From positions 992,001 to 1,056,000 of the forward strand of contig OY969693.1 in NCBI GenBank assembly GCA_963701995.1: a stretch of 64,000 bases of DNA. Direction: 5' to 3'. A model generated the notes under the pieces. The model saw only the letters and a list, made by a program, of their open reading frames with translations, made no database searches and was not told where the DNA came from. Below, piece by piece: positions 8,724 to 16,793 of this stretch. The stretch's first letter is position 1. The number at the start of each line of letters is the position of its first letter. The position numbers were made by a program, and so were the translations under genes. This DNA comes from Methanoflorens sp963701995 (GTDB taxonomy: Archaea > Halobacteriota > Bog-38 > Methanoflorentales > Methanoflorentaceae).

Positions 8724-11700
8724 ATGCCGCTCAACGCTTCTCAGACAAAGGCCGTCGAAGAACAGGGCGCCCAGCTCATCTTAGCAGGTCCTGGTTCCGG
8801 TAAGACGCGTGTGGTAACACAGAAGATCCTGCACCTCATAAAAAGCGGCGTAAAACCCGAAAACATCCTCGCCCTTACCTTCTCTGACAAAGCTGCTGCC
8901 GAGATGGCGGACCGGCTCGAACAAGAGATCGACATCTCTGACCTTACCATCGGCACCTTCCACTCCTTCTGTCTTGAACTGCTCAGAGACAACGTGCTCG
9001 ATTCGGGCATAAGCTTCACCTCCGGCATCATCAGCGGCACGAACCAACTCGTCTGGGGGCTCCGCAACCTCGACTCCTTTGCGTTTGAACATATCGAGGT
9101 AGGTAACAACGAAATCAGCGTCATCGATTCGATCCTTGAAGGAATAAGCGCCTTTCGAGATGAGCTCATCACGCCAGAAGACTTCGAGCGCTACCTTAAC
9201 AAGAAAGAGGGCGAACAGCTCAAAGTCGACGAGCGAGCGTATCTCGGCAAGCTTAAGGACCTCTTGACGGTGTACAAGGCCTACCTTGCCTACAAACGAA
9301 AGGAGCTCCTTCTCGACTTTGACGACATGATCCACGAGACCTCTCGCTTGCTCGAGCGCAAGCCTGAGTTGTTACAGCGGTATCGTGAGCGCTTTACGCA
9401 CATCCTCGTTGACGAGTTTCAGGATACGAACTACGCGCAACTTAATCTTATCAAACAGCTCACCACAGGCGACGTCTGCGTCGTCGGCGACGACGACCAA
9501 TCGATCTATCGGTTCCGCGGGGCGTACCTGACGAACTTCGTCGATTTTAAGGACCACTTTGGCACGTTCACCGAGACACTCCTCGACGTCAACTACCGCA
9601 ACTCAGGAAATATCCTTTTGTGTGCGCTTCAGTTGATGCGCAACGCGCCGAATCGAGAGGAAAAATCACTTATCACCCACAATCGCGACGGCGATCAGGT
9701 TGTCGTCGCGCGCTGTGAAAACGAACAGGCGGAAGCGCAATACGTATGCGCGACTGTCGAGCGCTTGGTTGGCACGCCGTTTTACTCCCGCGCAGAAGAC
9801 CGTGAGCGTCCCCTCACGTACGGTGACATCGCTCTTCTGAGTCGTCGTCGCGCCGAAGGAGCCAAATATCACGCTGCACTGCGTGAGCGCGGCGTTCCTT
9901 GCGAGTTTGTCGGTGAAGTCGACTTCTTCGCTACTCCGGTCATACGTGACGCCTTGGCGTACCTGAACGTGATCGAGAACCCGTTGGAGGCAGGTATCTA
10001 CCTCAATCGCATCATGAAGCTCTGCGGTATCACCGAGGTGAACGTGCAACGCCTCAATGGCGAGGCTCGGCAGCGCGCGTGGGACGATGATACCAGCGAC
10101 TGTGTCTATGAGTGCATGTGTGATGGCAGATTGCTCCTCGAGACGCAGCGCAATGAACTGAGCGAAATTACGCGTTGCATCGACCACATTCTCGTCTATA
10201 AGGAACGCACTTCAATTTCTGAGCTTATTTACGACGTGACGGTCCGCCACACTGATCTTTACAAGAGGAGCCTGCGTGAAAAGAATTGGCGCAACACGCA
10301 GCTGCTCAACAAGCTCCACGAAATCGCGAACGAGTACGAATCGATCACAAAGGAGCCCACGCTTACAGATTTTCTTGACTACCTTGCCCTTCTCAGTGGA
10401 TTTCAAATAGAGCTTGAAGAGGTCGAAGAGACCAACAGCGTCAAGGTGATGACCGTTCACCAGAGCAAGGGCAAGGAGTTCCCCGTCGTGTTTATCGTCG
10501 ACGCAGCAACGGGCCGCTTCCCCTTGCGCTTCCAAGCAAAGCCCTTCTACGTGCCGAACGACCTTGCGCGCGGCATAAAGACCGGTGATGACGAGCGATC
10601 ACTGTACGAACAAGAGGAGCGCCGCCTTTTTTACGTGGCAATGACGCGGGCTGAGCAGCGACTCGATATCACCTTCGCTGAACGCTACGGGCAAAACGTC
10701 AAGAAGACCAAGCCTTCCAAATTCTTAGAAGAACTTGAGTTCGAGCAGAACCCGCGCATAGAAGTAATCGACGTCGCTCAGGAAGCGCCGGACTACACGA
10801 CCAAGGTGGAAAGCCCCGTTGAGCAGGCGCGCGCGACGCTCCAAGACCACGCGATTCGAGCCATCGATACCATGCAACTCAAGACGGCCGTCCAAAAGAT
10901 CGTTGAGTTGGAGAAACTCCGCCTTCTTGAAAGCGGTCAGGAGCTTGAGGACTTTGACCTTCCCGCTTTTCTTAACGTCGAAGAAGATGATGCAGGCCTC
11001 AGCGCGCTCTTTGAGGGAAAACGCGCGCCGCTCGTCAGTCAGGACCATCATTTCTCAGCGTCGGGACTCCAGAAGTACAGCAACTGTCCGGCGCAATACA
11101 AGTTCAGCAACGTCTTGCGTGTTCCGTCAGCGGCAAGGACGTATTTCCAACTTGGGAGCGTCGTGCATGAAGTCATCGAGCGTTTGACTACGCAGGAACT
11201 TGAAGGGACCCTTCCGACAAAGGAGCGGGCATATGAGATGCTTGAGCACTTTTGGTCTTCTGCTGCCTATGCGTCCAAGCAAAAGGAAGCCGAGGATAAG
11301 ACCCAAGCGCAACAGATGCTCGATACGTACCTCGCGTGGAACGAGCGTAATGAAAACGGAATCATCGGCGCCGAAATGAAGTTTACATTCACCCTTAACG
11401 GGCGCTCGGTTACGGGATACATCGACCGAGTGGAGCGAACGCCGTTAGGCGAGTACATCGTGCTCGACTACAAGACTGGGTATCCTACCGAAAGCAGGAA
11501 CAGCATAAAACAGAACATCCAGATGAACGTCTATACGCTTGCAGTTCTTGATAAGTTCGGCGCTTTGCCGCAACGTGCCTCGCTCTATTACGTCAAGCAT
11601 GACAAGGTGGTCGACTACCTTCCTACGCAGGATCACGTCGAACAGCAACAGGCGCGGCTTTCAGAAATGATCGATAACGTTGTCCTCGAGCGATTTCCAG

Positions 11701-11792
11701 GGATGCCGAGCTTCCAGACGTGCCGATCATGCAGTTACAAAGATCTCTGTAAAGAAAAAGAAATCAGAGGCGAGTGGTTGGTCCAACGTTAA
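8724..11792 (+). CDS. UvrD/PcrA-like helicase with C-terminal RecB-type Fe-S nuclease
   Basis: A 1022-residue fusion. ATG 8724 gives the usual N-terminus LNASQTKAVE just before Walker A GPGSGKT. Other helicase motifs are FTHILVDEFQDTNY, VGDDDQSIYRFRGA, VMTVHQSKGKEF and RRLFYVAMTRA. From about residue 780 there is a PD-(D/E)XK nuclease with GSVVHEVIERL and the catalytic VLDYKTG. Cysteines in YSNCP and the C-terminal TCRSCSYKDLC resemble the AddB/Cas4 4Fe-4S clamp. It is probably an ATP-dependent end-processing helicase-nuclease, like a one-chain AddAB. It is divergent from the DISARM operon across about 160 bp, so it could be defence-linked or a repair enzyme. Confidence 0.88.
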   Translation: MPLNASQTKAVEEQGAQLILAGPGSGKTRVVTQKILHLIKSGVKPENILALTFSDKAAAEMADRLEQEIDISDLTIGTFHSFCLELLRDNVLDSGISFTSGIISGTNQLVWGLRNLDSFAFEHIEVGNNEISVIDSILEGISAFRDELITPEDFERYLNKKEGEQLKVDERAYLGKLKDLLTVYKAYLAYKRKELLLDFDDMIHETSRLLERKPELLQRYRERFTHILVDEFQDTNYAQLNLIKQLTTGDVCVVGDDDQSIYRFRGAYLTNFVDFKDHFGTFTETLLDVNYRNSGNILLCALQLMRNAPNREEKSLITHNRDGDQVVVARCENEQAEAQYVCATVERLVGTPFYSRAEDRERPLTYGDIALLSRRRAEGAKYHAALRERGVPCEFVGEVDFFATPVIRDALAYLNVIENPLEAGIYLNRIMKLCGITEVNVQRLNGEARQRAWDDDTSDCVYECMCDGRLLLETQRNELSEITRCIDHILVYKERTSISELIYDVTVRHTDLYKRSLREKNWRNTQLLNKLHEIANEYESITKEPTLTDFLDYLALLSGFQIELEEVEETNSVKVMTVHQSKGKEFPVVFIVDAATGRFPLRFQAKPFYVPNDLARGIKTGDDERSLYEQEERRLFYVAMTRAEQRLDITFAERYGQNVKKTKPSKFLEELEFEQNPRIEVIDVAQEAPDYTTKVESPVEQARATLQDHAIRAIDTMQLKTAVQKIVELEKLRLLESGQELEDFDLPAFLNVEEDDAGLSALFEGKRAPLVSQDHHFSASGLQKYSNCPAQYKFSNVLRVPSAARTYFQLGSVVHEVIERLTTQELEGTLPTKERAYEMLEHFWSSAAYASKQKEAEDKTQAQQMLDTYLAWNERNENGIIGAEMKFTFTLNGRSVTGYIDRVERTPLGEYIVLDYKTGYPTESRNSIKQNIQMNVYTLAVLDKFGALPQRASLYYVKHDKVVDYLPTQDHVEQQQARLSEMIDNVVLERFPGMPSFQTCRSCSYKDLCKEKEIRGEWLVQR

Positions 11793-11849
11793 GCACCCAT
11801 CATTCCTTAGGCCGTTACCCAAGCAGTCCGTACTGACCGCATCACCAAA

Positions 11850-12698
11850 CTATAGACCCTTTAGTCTATTGGCGATTTCTTGGTTCACCGAACGCATTTT
11901 CTCTTTATAGAAGTCCGCATCGAAGACAATGTCATCATAATCGGGGAGGGCCTCCATCATCGCTAGCAAGGGATCGGAATGCTTCAAAAGGCTCTCCCGT
12001 ATCTCATCCCATAGTTCAAGATCTGTATTGTACAACAAACGCTTCGTACGACGAATGCCCTCACGCAAGAGCTTTTCTAAGTCGTCAATTGCGTCTGCAA
12101 AATAACTAATAGGGGTCATGTATCGTTTCACGAGGTCCTTGATAACTTGAATCAGCGCTCTTAACTCAGATGCTTCTTGTTCCAATGCTTCATTAACCTC
12201 TTTTGTAAGGGCCAGCTCCCGATCAGATGTTTTTAAAGAGATGCATTTCCGATCGTCGCCTTCTTCTTCTAGTCCAATATCATAACAATAGGGTACGAGT
12301 CTACCGATGGCTACGGCGCGATCTTGGAGTCGCTTGCTATATTCACCATCTCTCTTCAAACAAATTTCATTGAGAAGATTTTCAAAGTTTCGATACTCCT
12401 TTGCGCGACAAACTAAGCCACCTAAAAAGGCAAGCGTTCCCATTACTTGAAGGTGCTTGAATCGTGTTTCCTCGATGCAGCCGCAAAGACTTATAACAGC
12501 GCTAAGCAATGTGGTATACTCCTGGTGTTCCTCATCTGACTCGAAGCTGTGCTGCATTTCGAAAGCTTCGATTTCAGTCAGCAGTGGCGTCTCACCTAAC
12601 GCTGTCGCTACGAAGTGTTTGACTAACAACGAGCTCTTTTTTCGAGCGTCTGCTTTGCGTATCATTGCGCGAAGTCGTCTTTCGCTAGCTTTTCCCAT
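11850..12698 (-). CDS. Uncharacterised helical protein, second gene of a pair
   Basis: A 282-residue protein I do not recognise. It looks mostly helical. A basic N-terminus (KASERRLRAMIRKADARKK) is followed by acidic-basic heptad-like stretches, for example around NEALEQEASELRALIQVIKD. There is no signal peptide, membrane segment or catalytic motif. The start lies 15 bp downstream of the stop of the HTH gene on the same strand, so the two are probably co-transcribed. It converges on the helicase-nuclease gene. The setting beside a defence operon suggests an accessory gene; no function is proposed. Confidence 0.65.
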   Translation of the reverse strand: MGKASERRLRAMIRKADARKKSSLLVKHFVATALGETPLLTEIEAFEMQHSFESDEEHQEYTTLLSAVISLCGCIEETRFKHLQVMGTLAFLGGLVCRAKEYRNFENLLNEICLKRDGEYSKRLQDRAVAIGRLVPYCYDIGLEEEGDDRKCISLKTSDRELALTKEVNEALEQEASELRALIQVIKDLVKRYMTPISYFADAIDDLEKLLREGIRRTKRLLYNTDLELWDEIRESLLKHSDPLLAMMEALPDYDDIVFDADFYKEKMRSVNQEIANRLKGL

Positions 12699-12713
12699 TT
12701 TGCCACCACCACA

Positions 12714-13373
12714 CTAAGCTTCATGCCCCGCGCCGAGCGCAATTTCTACATGTTCAAGACGAGCTTGTAGATCAGCGATCTCAATTCCTCTTAAGATTGA
12801 ATTTACCATCCCCATCTCGTTGGCCGCAGTGCGCCCGTCGACCTCTCCGGCCTCGTAACGCTGCAAGATGGTTACTTGGAGCTTCACGAGATCATTGCCT
12901 TTGACTTTGCCGTTACCATTTTTTGCTTCGTGCCCTTCTTTCAAGCTCTGCATCGGACCATGCTCTCTACAAAGGGATCCAACGAGATTTCGAACGTCTT
13001 TACGCGCTTCTAAACCCGCTTCATCGACTATGGCTGGCGTCAAAGCCTCATCTCGTAACTGGGTATCTAGTTTGAGAGCCATATCAACAAGTTTTGGTGT
13101 TGGGACGCCTGACAGGTCACGTTTTTTAAGCTCGTCTATAAAGCGCTGATATTGATCGCCGTAGATCCTAATGCGCGCCTGTCTTGTCAACCAATACTTC
13201 TCTCGAAGTGCATCAAGTTCTATTGCCTTTAGGTTATCGAGCTCTTCTTTGCTCTCGCTTTCCCATTTTGATAATGTACGCCGGTTTATGCCGGTCTCTG
13301 TCTCGATCGTTCTCAGTGACTTACCCTGAGCTCGGAGCTCGAGGAATCGCTCTAGTTTATCTGAATCTTTCAT
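12714..13373 (-). CDS. Helix-turn-helix protein of unknown function
   Basis: A 219-residue protein with an N-terminal HTH (residues 5-40): GKSLRTIETETGINRRTLSKW is typical of recognition helices in small-terminase-like and transposase-type HTHs. The remainder is helical and charged, and I cannot place it. It is the first gene of a two-gene minus-strand operon. A perfect 7-bp stem hairpin sits just upstream of ATG 13373, and the region beyond holds repeated GAGCAA elements shared with the divergent gene, so it may regulate its own promoter. A phage terminase small subunit is an alternative, but no terminase large subunit is nearby. Confidence 0.65.
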   Translation of the reverse strand: MKDSDKLERFLELRAQGKSLRTIETETGINRRTLSKWESESKEELDNLKAIELDALREKYWLTRQARIRIYGDQYQRFIDELKKRDLSGVPTPKLVDMALKLDTQLRDEALTPAIVDEAGLEARKDVRNLVGSLCREHGPMQSLKEGHEAKNGNGKVKGNDLVKLQVTILQRYEAGEVDGRTAANEMGMVNSILRGIEIADLQARLEHVEIALGAGHEA

Positions 13374-13384
13374 TTTATTACCTT

Positions 13385-13403
13385 CTCAGCCGGTTTGGCT
13401 GAG
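13385..13403. promoter_or_regulatory. Perfect inverted repeat in the leader of the HTH gene
   Basis: CTCAGCC and GGCTGAG form a perfect 7-bp stem around a 5-base GGTTT loop, 11 bp upstream of the HTH gene start. On the plus strand it is followed by GTTTT. It lies between the TATA-like ATATATA at 13430-13438 and the start codon, so it would be in the transcript leader. It may be an operator or an RNA hairpin. Confidence 0.6.
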
Positions 13404-13443
13404 GTTTTACATTCTTACATTAGCCTCAACGTATATATAATCT

Positions 13444-13541
13444 GCTCGAACTGTAAATTTATTTATGTTAAATTTGAGCAATATATTAATTTATGTTAGG
13501 TTCGAGCAAGATATTCACTGTGTATTTAATGCGAGCAAAAT
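13444..13541. repeat. Iteron-like GAGCAA repeats in a divergent promoter region
   Basis: Three direct copies carry GAGCAA at 13476, 13504 and 13533, a 28- then 29-bp period. The first two share TTTATGTTA at 13462 and 13490 and a trailing ATAT (units 13462-13486 and 13490-13514). The third (13520-13541) is weaker. An inverted GCTCGAAC lies at 13444-13451. The array ends just before the TATA-like TTTAATAT at 13549, itself about 31 bp upstream of ATG 13588. Binding sites for the HTH or MerR-like protein are the simplest reading. Confidence 0.6.
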
Positions 13542-13587
13542 AAAAGAGTTTAATATCTCTGGGGCAGAACACTTACTTTGACCCAGA

Positions 13588-14421
13588 ATGGATTCGGATG
13601 AACTCATATCTCAACTGCACGAGCTTGGCATAGATGTGCCTAAAGGTACACTGCGCCGCTGGGCGTCGGAGGGACTAATCAAAGGACCTGAACCAGAGGG
13701 GAGAAAGGGTAGGAGGGGACGCTTTATGTCCTGGCCTTCGAAAACGGTGGAGCAGGCGGCTGTTATCTATATCATACGCGGCAGTTACGGGCCTAAAAAG
13801 AAGATTAAGTCCCTTCTTGCAGTCAAGGAACTAGTCGATCGCTTTTATGCTATCGTCAATGAATTTCGTGAGACAGAGAATCCACAAGTTTTGGAAAAGC
13901 TTGACAAAATGCTCGTGCCTGGTAAATCAGCTGATGGAACGAAAGGGTACGTGTATGGATCCTCAGAGATACACCCCCTCTTCATTATGTACATCGCCAC
14001 GCTCGAGAAAATCAGAGGGAATAAGCCCCTCTTTGAGCCTATTGAAGTCGTTTTTAGCTGGAACCAGCATCTTATCTGCGACGAAGACGGCAGAGAATCA
14101 TTTAAATTGCGCTATGATGGCGTGAGTTTTAAGGATTCGGCCGAAAACGCCGTAAGCCGGCACGTTGGATATACTCCCGAGGCGTTTGAAAAGTTGCACG
14201 GAAGGAAACCAACGGATTGGGAAAAAGAGGAAGAGGAAGGTAAGGTCATCACCTTTGACAAGCATACCGACTGGTCTAACGTTCAGGTTGACGTTGAGAA
14301 CCAACAGATCATTATTAAGGATCCTGAGAAAAACGAGTTTAGGGTTATCGATTTAAAAAAGAGCGGCCTAAGCATACTATCAAGTAGCGAGTGGACTGAG
14401 ATTGAGAAGAATAGCCAGTAG
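13588..14421 (+). CDS. MerR-like HTH protein with unknown C-terminal region
   Basis: A 277-residue protein. The first 60 residues resemble a MerR-type winged helix: SQLHELGIDVPKGTLRRW followed by ASEGLIKGPEP and a basic wing (GRKGRRGRFMSWP). The rest has no family I recognise; it includes a lysine-rich segment GPKKKIKSLLAVK and an acidic DWEKEEEEGKV. It is divergent from the HTH pair across the GAGCAA repeat region, which suggests a regulator of that module. The TATA-like element at 13549-13556 would give a very short leader. Confidence 0.6.
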   Translation: MDSDELISQLHELGIDVPKGTLRRWASEGLIKGPEPEGRKGRRGRFMSWPSKTVEQAAVIYIIRGSYGPKKKIKSLLAVKELVDRFYAIVNEFRETENPQVLEKLDKMLVPGKSADGTKGYVYGSSEIHPLFIMYIATLEKIRGNKPLFEPIEVVFSWNQHLICDEDGRESFKLRYDGVSFKDSAENAVSRHVGYTPEAFEKLHGRKPTDWEKEEEEGKVITFDKHTDWSNVQVDVENQQIIIKDPEKNEFRVIDLKKSGLSILSSSEWTEIEKNSQ

Positions 14422-14451
14422 TTTGAGAGAAGGAGTGTGCGTTACAGAAAC

Positions 14452-14766
14452 TTAAGAAAGGGAGGGACTGCACCCATCCACTCTCACGACTCTCCTGGCC
14501 CGGTTGCGAATTAGGACAAAGGAAATCACGATGCCGGCGATGGCCAGTATAGCTACCGGATAAAACAACGCGACATAACTTCCGACGAGATCTCGCAACT
14601 GCCCAGCGAGAAGGTTTCCTATAGTGGCTCCGGCGCCGTACGCGGTGAAGACGAGCTCGTAATTCGGTCAGTAGTACTTGGTGCCACAAAATGCAGCGGT
14701 ACACGCGGGTGCGATTGCAAGCCCGCCTCCTAGACCCAGCCGTATTCCCGCAGAATATGAAATCGG
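14452..14766 (-). pseudogene. C-terminal remnant of an OFA-family MFS transporter
   Basis: Reading the minus strand from about 14766 gives GLGGGLAIAPACTAAFCGTK, then YY, an in-frame TGA, PNYELVFTAYGAGATIG, LLAGQLRDLVGSYVALFYP and a final membrane segment, ending at stop 14452. This is the end of an oxalate/formate-antiporter-like (OFA) permease, whose usual sequence is FGTKYYGxNYGLVFTAYG. The internal TGA and absence of the rest of the protein mark it as dead. The N-terminal end of a similar gene lies at 15453-15742, on the far side of the acetate permease. Confidence 0.7.
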
Positions 14767-14796
14767 CGAGTAACGTGCCGGTTTTCAGAAAATAAA

Positions 14797-14831
14797 AAGA
14801 GAATCCCTGCGAGTAATGCAGGGATTCTCTT
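14797..14831 (-). terminator. Strong hairpin terminator after the acetate permease
   Basis: A perfect 14-bp inverted repeat (AAGAGAATCCCTGC at 14797-14810, its complement at 14818-14831) encloses a 7-base loop. On the minus strand it starts at the permease stop codon and runs into a T-rich tract (TTTTTATTTTC). It is unusually strong for an archaeal terminator. Confidence 0.8.
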
Positions 14832-15427
14832 CACCCCAGCGGAGCAACGGTCCTCTTGTACATCTCATTTAATACCTGCGCGAGGCCTGCATAGATTGCC
14901 GAGAACCCGGTGAGGATCCCTTCATAGCCAGCAATCGTGACTACGGTGGCATTCCCCGTTATCTCACCGATTGCCAGCAGGAAGAACAGCACGGTAAGTA
15001 AGCCAAGGACAACCTGCAATGCCCGGTTTGCTTTGAGCGACCCGATGAACATGACGAGCGTAAAGATCCCCCACATCACAAAGTATGCCGCCAACGCATT
15101 CGAGCTTGTCGCATCCGCGAGCCCTAGTTTCGGAAGGATCAGAAGGGCGACAAGAGTCTCCCAGAAAATCCCGAAAGATATGAATGCGGTCATCCCGAAC
15201 GTGTTGCTCTTCTTCCATTCCATGATCCCTGCAATAATCTGCCCGAGACCCCCGTAGAACATCCCCATCGCGAGGATCATCGAACCGAGCGCAAAGTACC
15301 CCGCATTGCTTAAGTTAAGAAGGACGGTCGTCATCCCGAAGGCGGTCAGCCCGAGCGCCGCCGGGTTTGCGGTCACGTCCAGGTTCTTCACATGGGTGAC
15401 GTCGATCTCTCCTGATTCGTTTGTCAT
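14831..15427 (-). CDS. AceP/GPR1/FUN34/YaaH acetate permease
   Basis: A 198-residue membrane protein with six hydrophobic segments. The family signature appears in TANPAALGLTAFGMTTVLLN near residues 15-35, and conserved glycines occur in MGMFYGGLGQIIAGIMEWKK. The family carries acetate or succinate with protons; in methanogens AceP is linked to acetate uptake. It is preceded by the N-terminal fragment and followed by the C-terminal fragment of an OFA permease, all in one orientation. It looks intact and has its own terminator. Confidence 0.88.
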   Translation of the reverse strand: MTNESGEIDVTHVKNLDVTANPAALGLTAFGMTTVLLNLSNAGYFALGSMILAMGMFYGGLGQIIAGIMEWKKSNTFGMTAFISFGIFWETLVALLILPKLGLADATSSNALAAYFVMWGIFTLVMFIGSLKANRALQVVLGLLTVLFFLLAIGEITGNATVVTIAGYEGILTGFSAIYAGLAQVLNEMYKRTVAPLG

Positions 15428-15452
15428 ACGTTTACTCTCCTATACTTTTTAG

Positions 15453-15742
15453 TCACGTGTACCCGTTGAGTCTGCAAGGGCCCGCATAGGTCGAGGGGCC
15501 CCCGGAAAAGGTATCAAAGGGGCGAAAAAAGCTAGAAACAAGATAGATGGCAATAAGCTGACGGTTGCATCGATAGACCAAAGCTTTCGGAGTGGCCGCC
15601 CAAAAACGCTCCACGATTGTATGCTGCCCCAACATATGTTCGTGGCCAGTCCGAGCGCAACGAATATCCAGCGGCCTTTTTCTGGGTTCCTTCCAAAAAG
15701 TGTGGACGTGGCGCTTTCTGACGCTTGATTGTCGCTGATCAT
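15453..15742 (-). pseudogene. N-terminal remnant of an OFA-family MFS transporter
   Basis: From ATG 15742 the minus strand reads GRWIFVALGLATNICWGSIQ, SWSVFGRPLRKLW and LLPSILFLAFFAPLIPF, the first two membrane segments of an OFA-type permease (usual form RWxxVxxGxxxNxxxGxxYxWSVF). The match then breaks by frameshift and the frame ends at 15449, about 97 codons against the family's roughly 400. The spacing to the acetate permease is about 20 bp. It may still be transcribed as the leader of that gene. Confidence 0.65.
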
Positions 15743-16003
15743 CTGAATCTTTCTATCACTATTAATAATTAATATAAAAAGTTTCGCATTTGAAAAAGGC
15801 GATGCTGCTGATTGATCGACGCGAATAAGCGGGGCATTACCGCCTCTTGCTCCATCTCCTCACGCTAGCCTGGGGAGCTTAACCGAAAGGTTCCCCGCTA
15901 AAAGCCGAGAGATCGCAGCCAAATGACGATAGGAATTTTGTGCCCCGGAATCCGACGTGGAACGCACTAGTGCTGCATGTTATGAAAAGATTATGAATGA
16001 TCT

Positions 16004-16681
16004 TCAGAAATGACCGAGCGTACTTTGAAATGGTTGTCCTTCCAGCTCTGAATCGTCGTAATCGAAGTAATTTAGTATTCTTCCGACGGGCGGAAGAATT
16101 TGATGCTTAACATAGTATTCCATATCTATCTCTCGCTCTTGCCCATGCGTGTCAATCACTTTGCCTTCTTTCTGGGTAAAAATCTCAGCTGGATATGATC
16201 TGTCTCCAATCGATCCAGACCCTTTCATAACGAGATACGCAATTTTCGCGCCAACGTCGGCGGCAAGGCCGTAATCTTTTGCTCGCTTTGCCGCCCTTAC
16301 GTGGGCTTGCACGGATTCGTAGCTTGCGATCTTTTTTGTAAGCGTTTTGTAAATTATGAGCTTTGCTAACGGAATCTCACCGGCTCTAAGTCTCTTGATC
16401 GTACTCGTCACCAGTTCTGCAGCGGCTCCAGGTTCTCGCCTCTCAAGAATGATATTGATAACATCGGATTGTAGCTCTTTTGCGAGTGCACACCAATCGC
16501 CTCTCCGCACTTCAAGACCTCGGACAACAATAGTCCCATCTTCGGTAATCCCCGCGTAGCGCTTCTTCTTCTCGGTAAAGAAGATAGCTTTGTAGTGCTC
16601 ATGCACGTCAAGCCGAATTGGATAAATTGTCGAAAGCTCCTCGATAAGTGTTCGGACTCTATCCATCAGCTCAGTTGCCAT
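16004..16681 (-). CDS. polB2: Family B DNA polymerase, small subunit (thumb, PolB2)
   Basis: A 225-residue protein matching the C-terminal part of archaeal family B polymerases, from the palm-thumb border on. Its start, TELMDRVRTLIEELSTIYP, corresponds to the helix after the YGDTDS strand in single-chain enzymes. FFTEKKKRYAGITEDG carries the KKRY motif that contacts primer-template, and VVRGLEVRRGDWCALAKELQ fits the thumb. The end around QILPPVGRILNYFDYD is the usual C-terminal helix. Size and break point match the two-subunit PolB of Methanothermobacter (586 + 223 residues). It lies 112 bp after polB1 on the same strand, with a TATA-like element between. Confidence 0.9.
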   Translation of the reverse strand: MATELMDRVRTLIEELSTIYPIRLDVHEHYKAIFFTEKKKRYAGITEDGTIVVRGLEVRRGDWCALAKELQSDVINIILERREPGAAAELVTSTIKRLRAGEIPLAKLIIYKTLTKKIASYESVQAHVRAAKRAKDYGLAADVGAKIAYLVMKGSGSIGDRSYPAEIFTQKEGKVIDTHGQEREIDMEYYVKHQILPPVGRILNYFDYDDSELEGQPFQSTLGHF

Positions 16682-16728
16682 TAGGCCGCTCCCTGTTGCT
16701 CATATCAGCCGTGAAAAGTTTTGTCGTA

Positions 16729-16736
16729 TTATTAAA
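16729..16736 (-). promoter_or_regulatory. TATA-like element upstream of polB2
   Basis: TTTAATAA on the minus strand lies about 50 bp before the polB2 ATG in the 112-bp gap after polB1, and a purine-rich GGGAG lies about 10 bp before the start. PolB2 could therefore be transcribed separately from PolB1. Confidence 0.4.
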
Positions 16737-16793
16737 CCGCACAGATCACTCCTCGACTGCGCGTTAGCGCCTTAGTTGACCGCTAGCTGCAAA

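Noticed and set aside
9666..10187. Long minus-strand open frame inside the helicase-nuclease gene
   Set aside because: It is a shadow of the strong helicase frame, with no protein-like motif or start context of its own.
16682..16793. Possible intein or split-intein between the two PolB genes
   Set aside because: The gap is only 112 bp and no intein splice motifs appear at the end of PolB1 or the start of PolB2.
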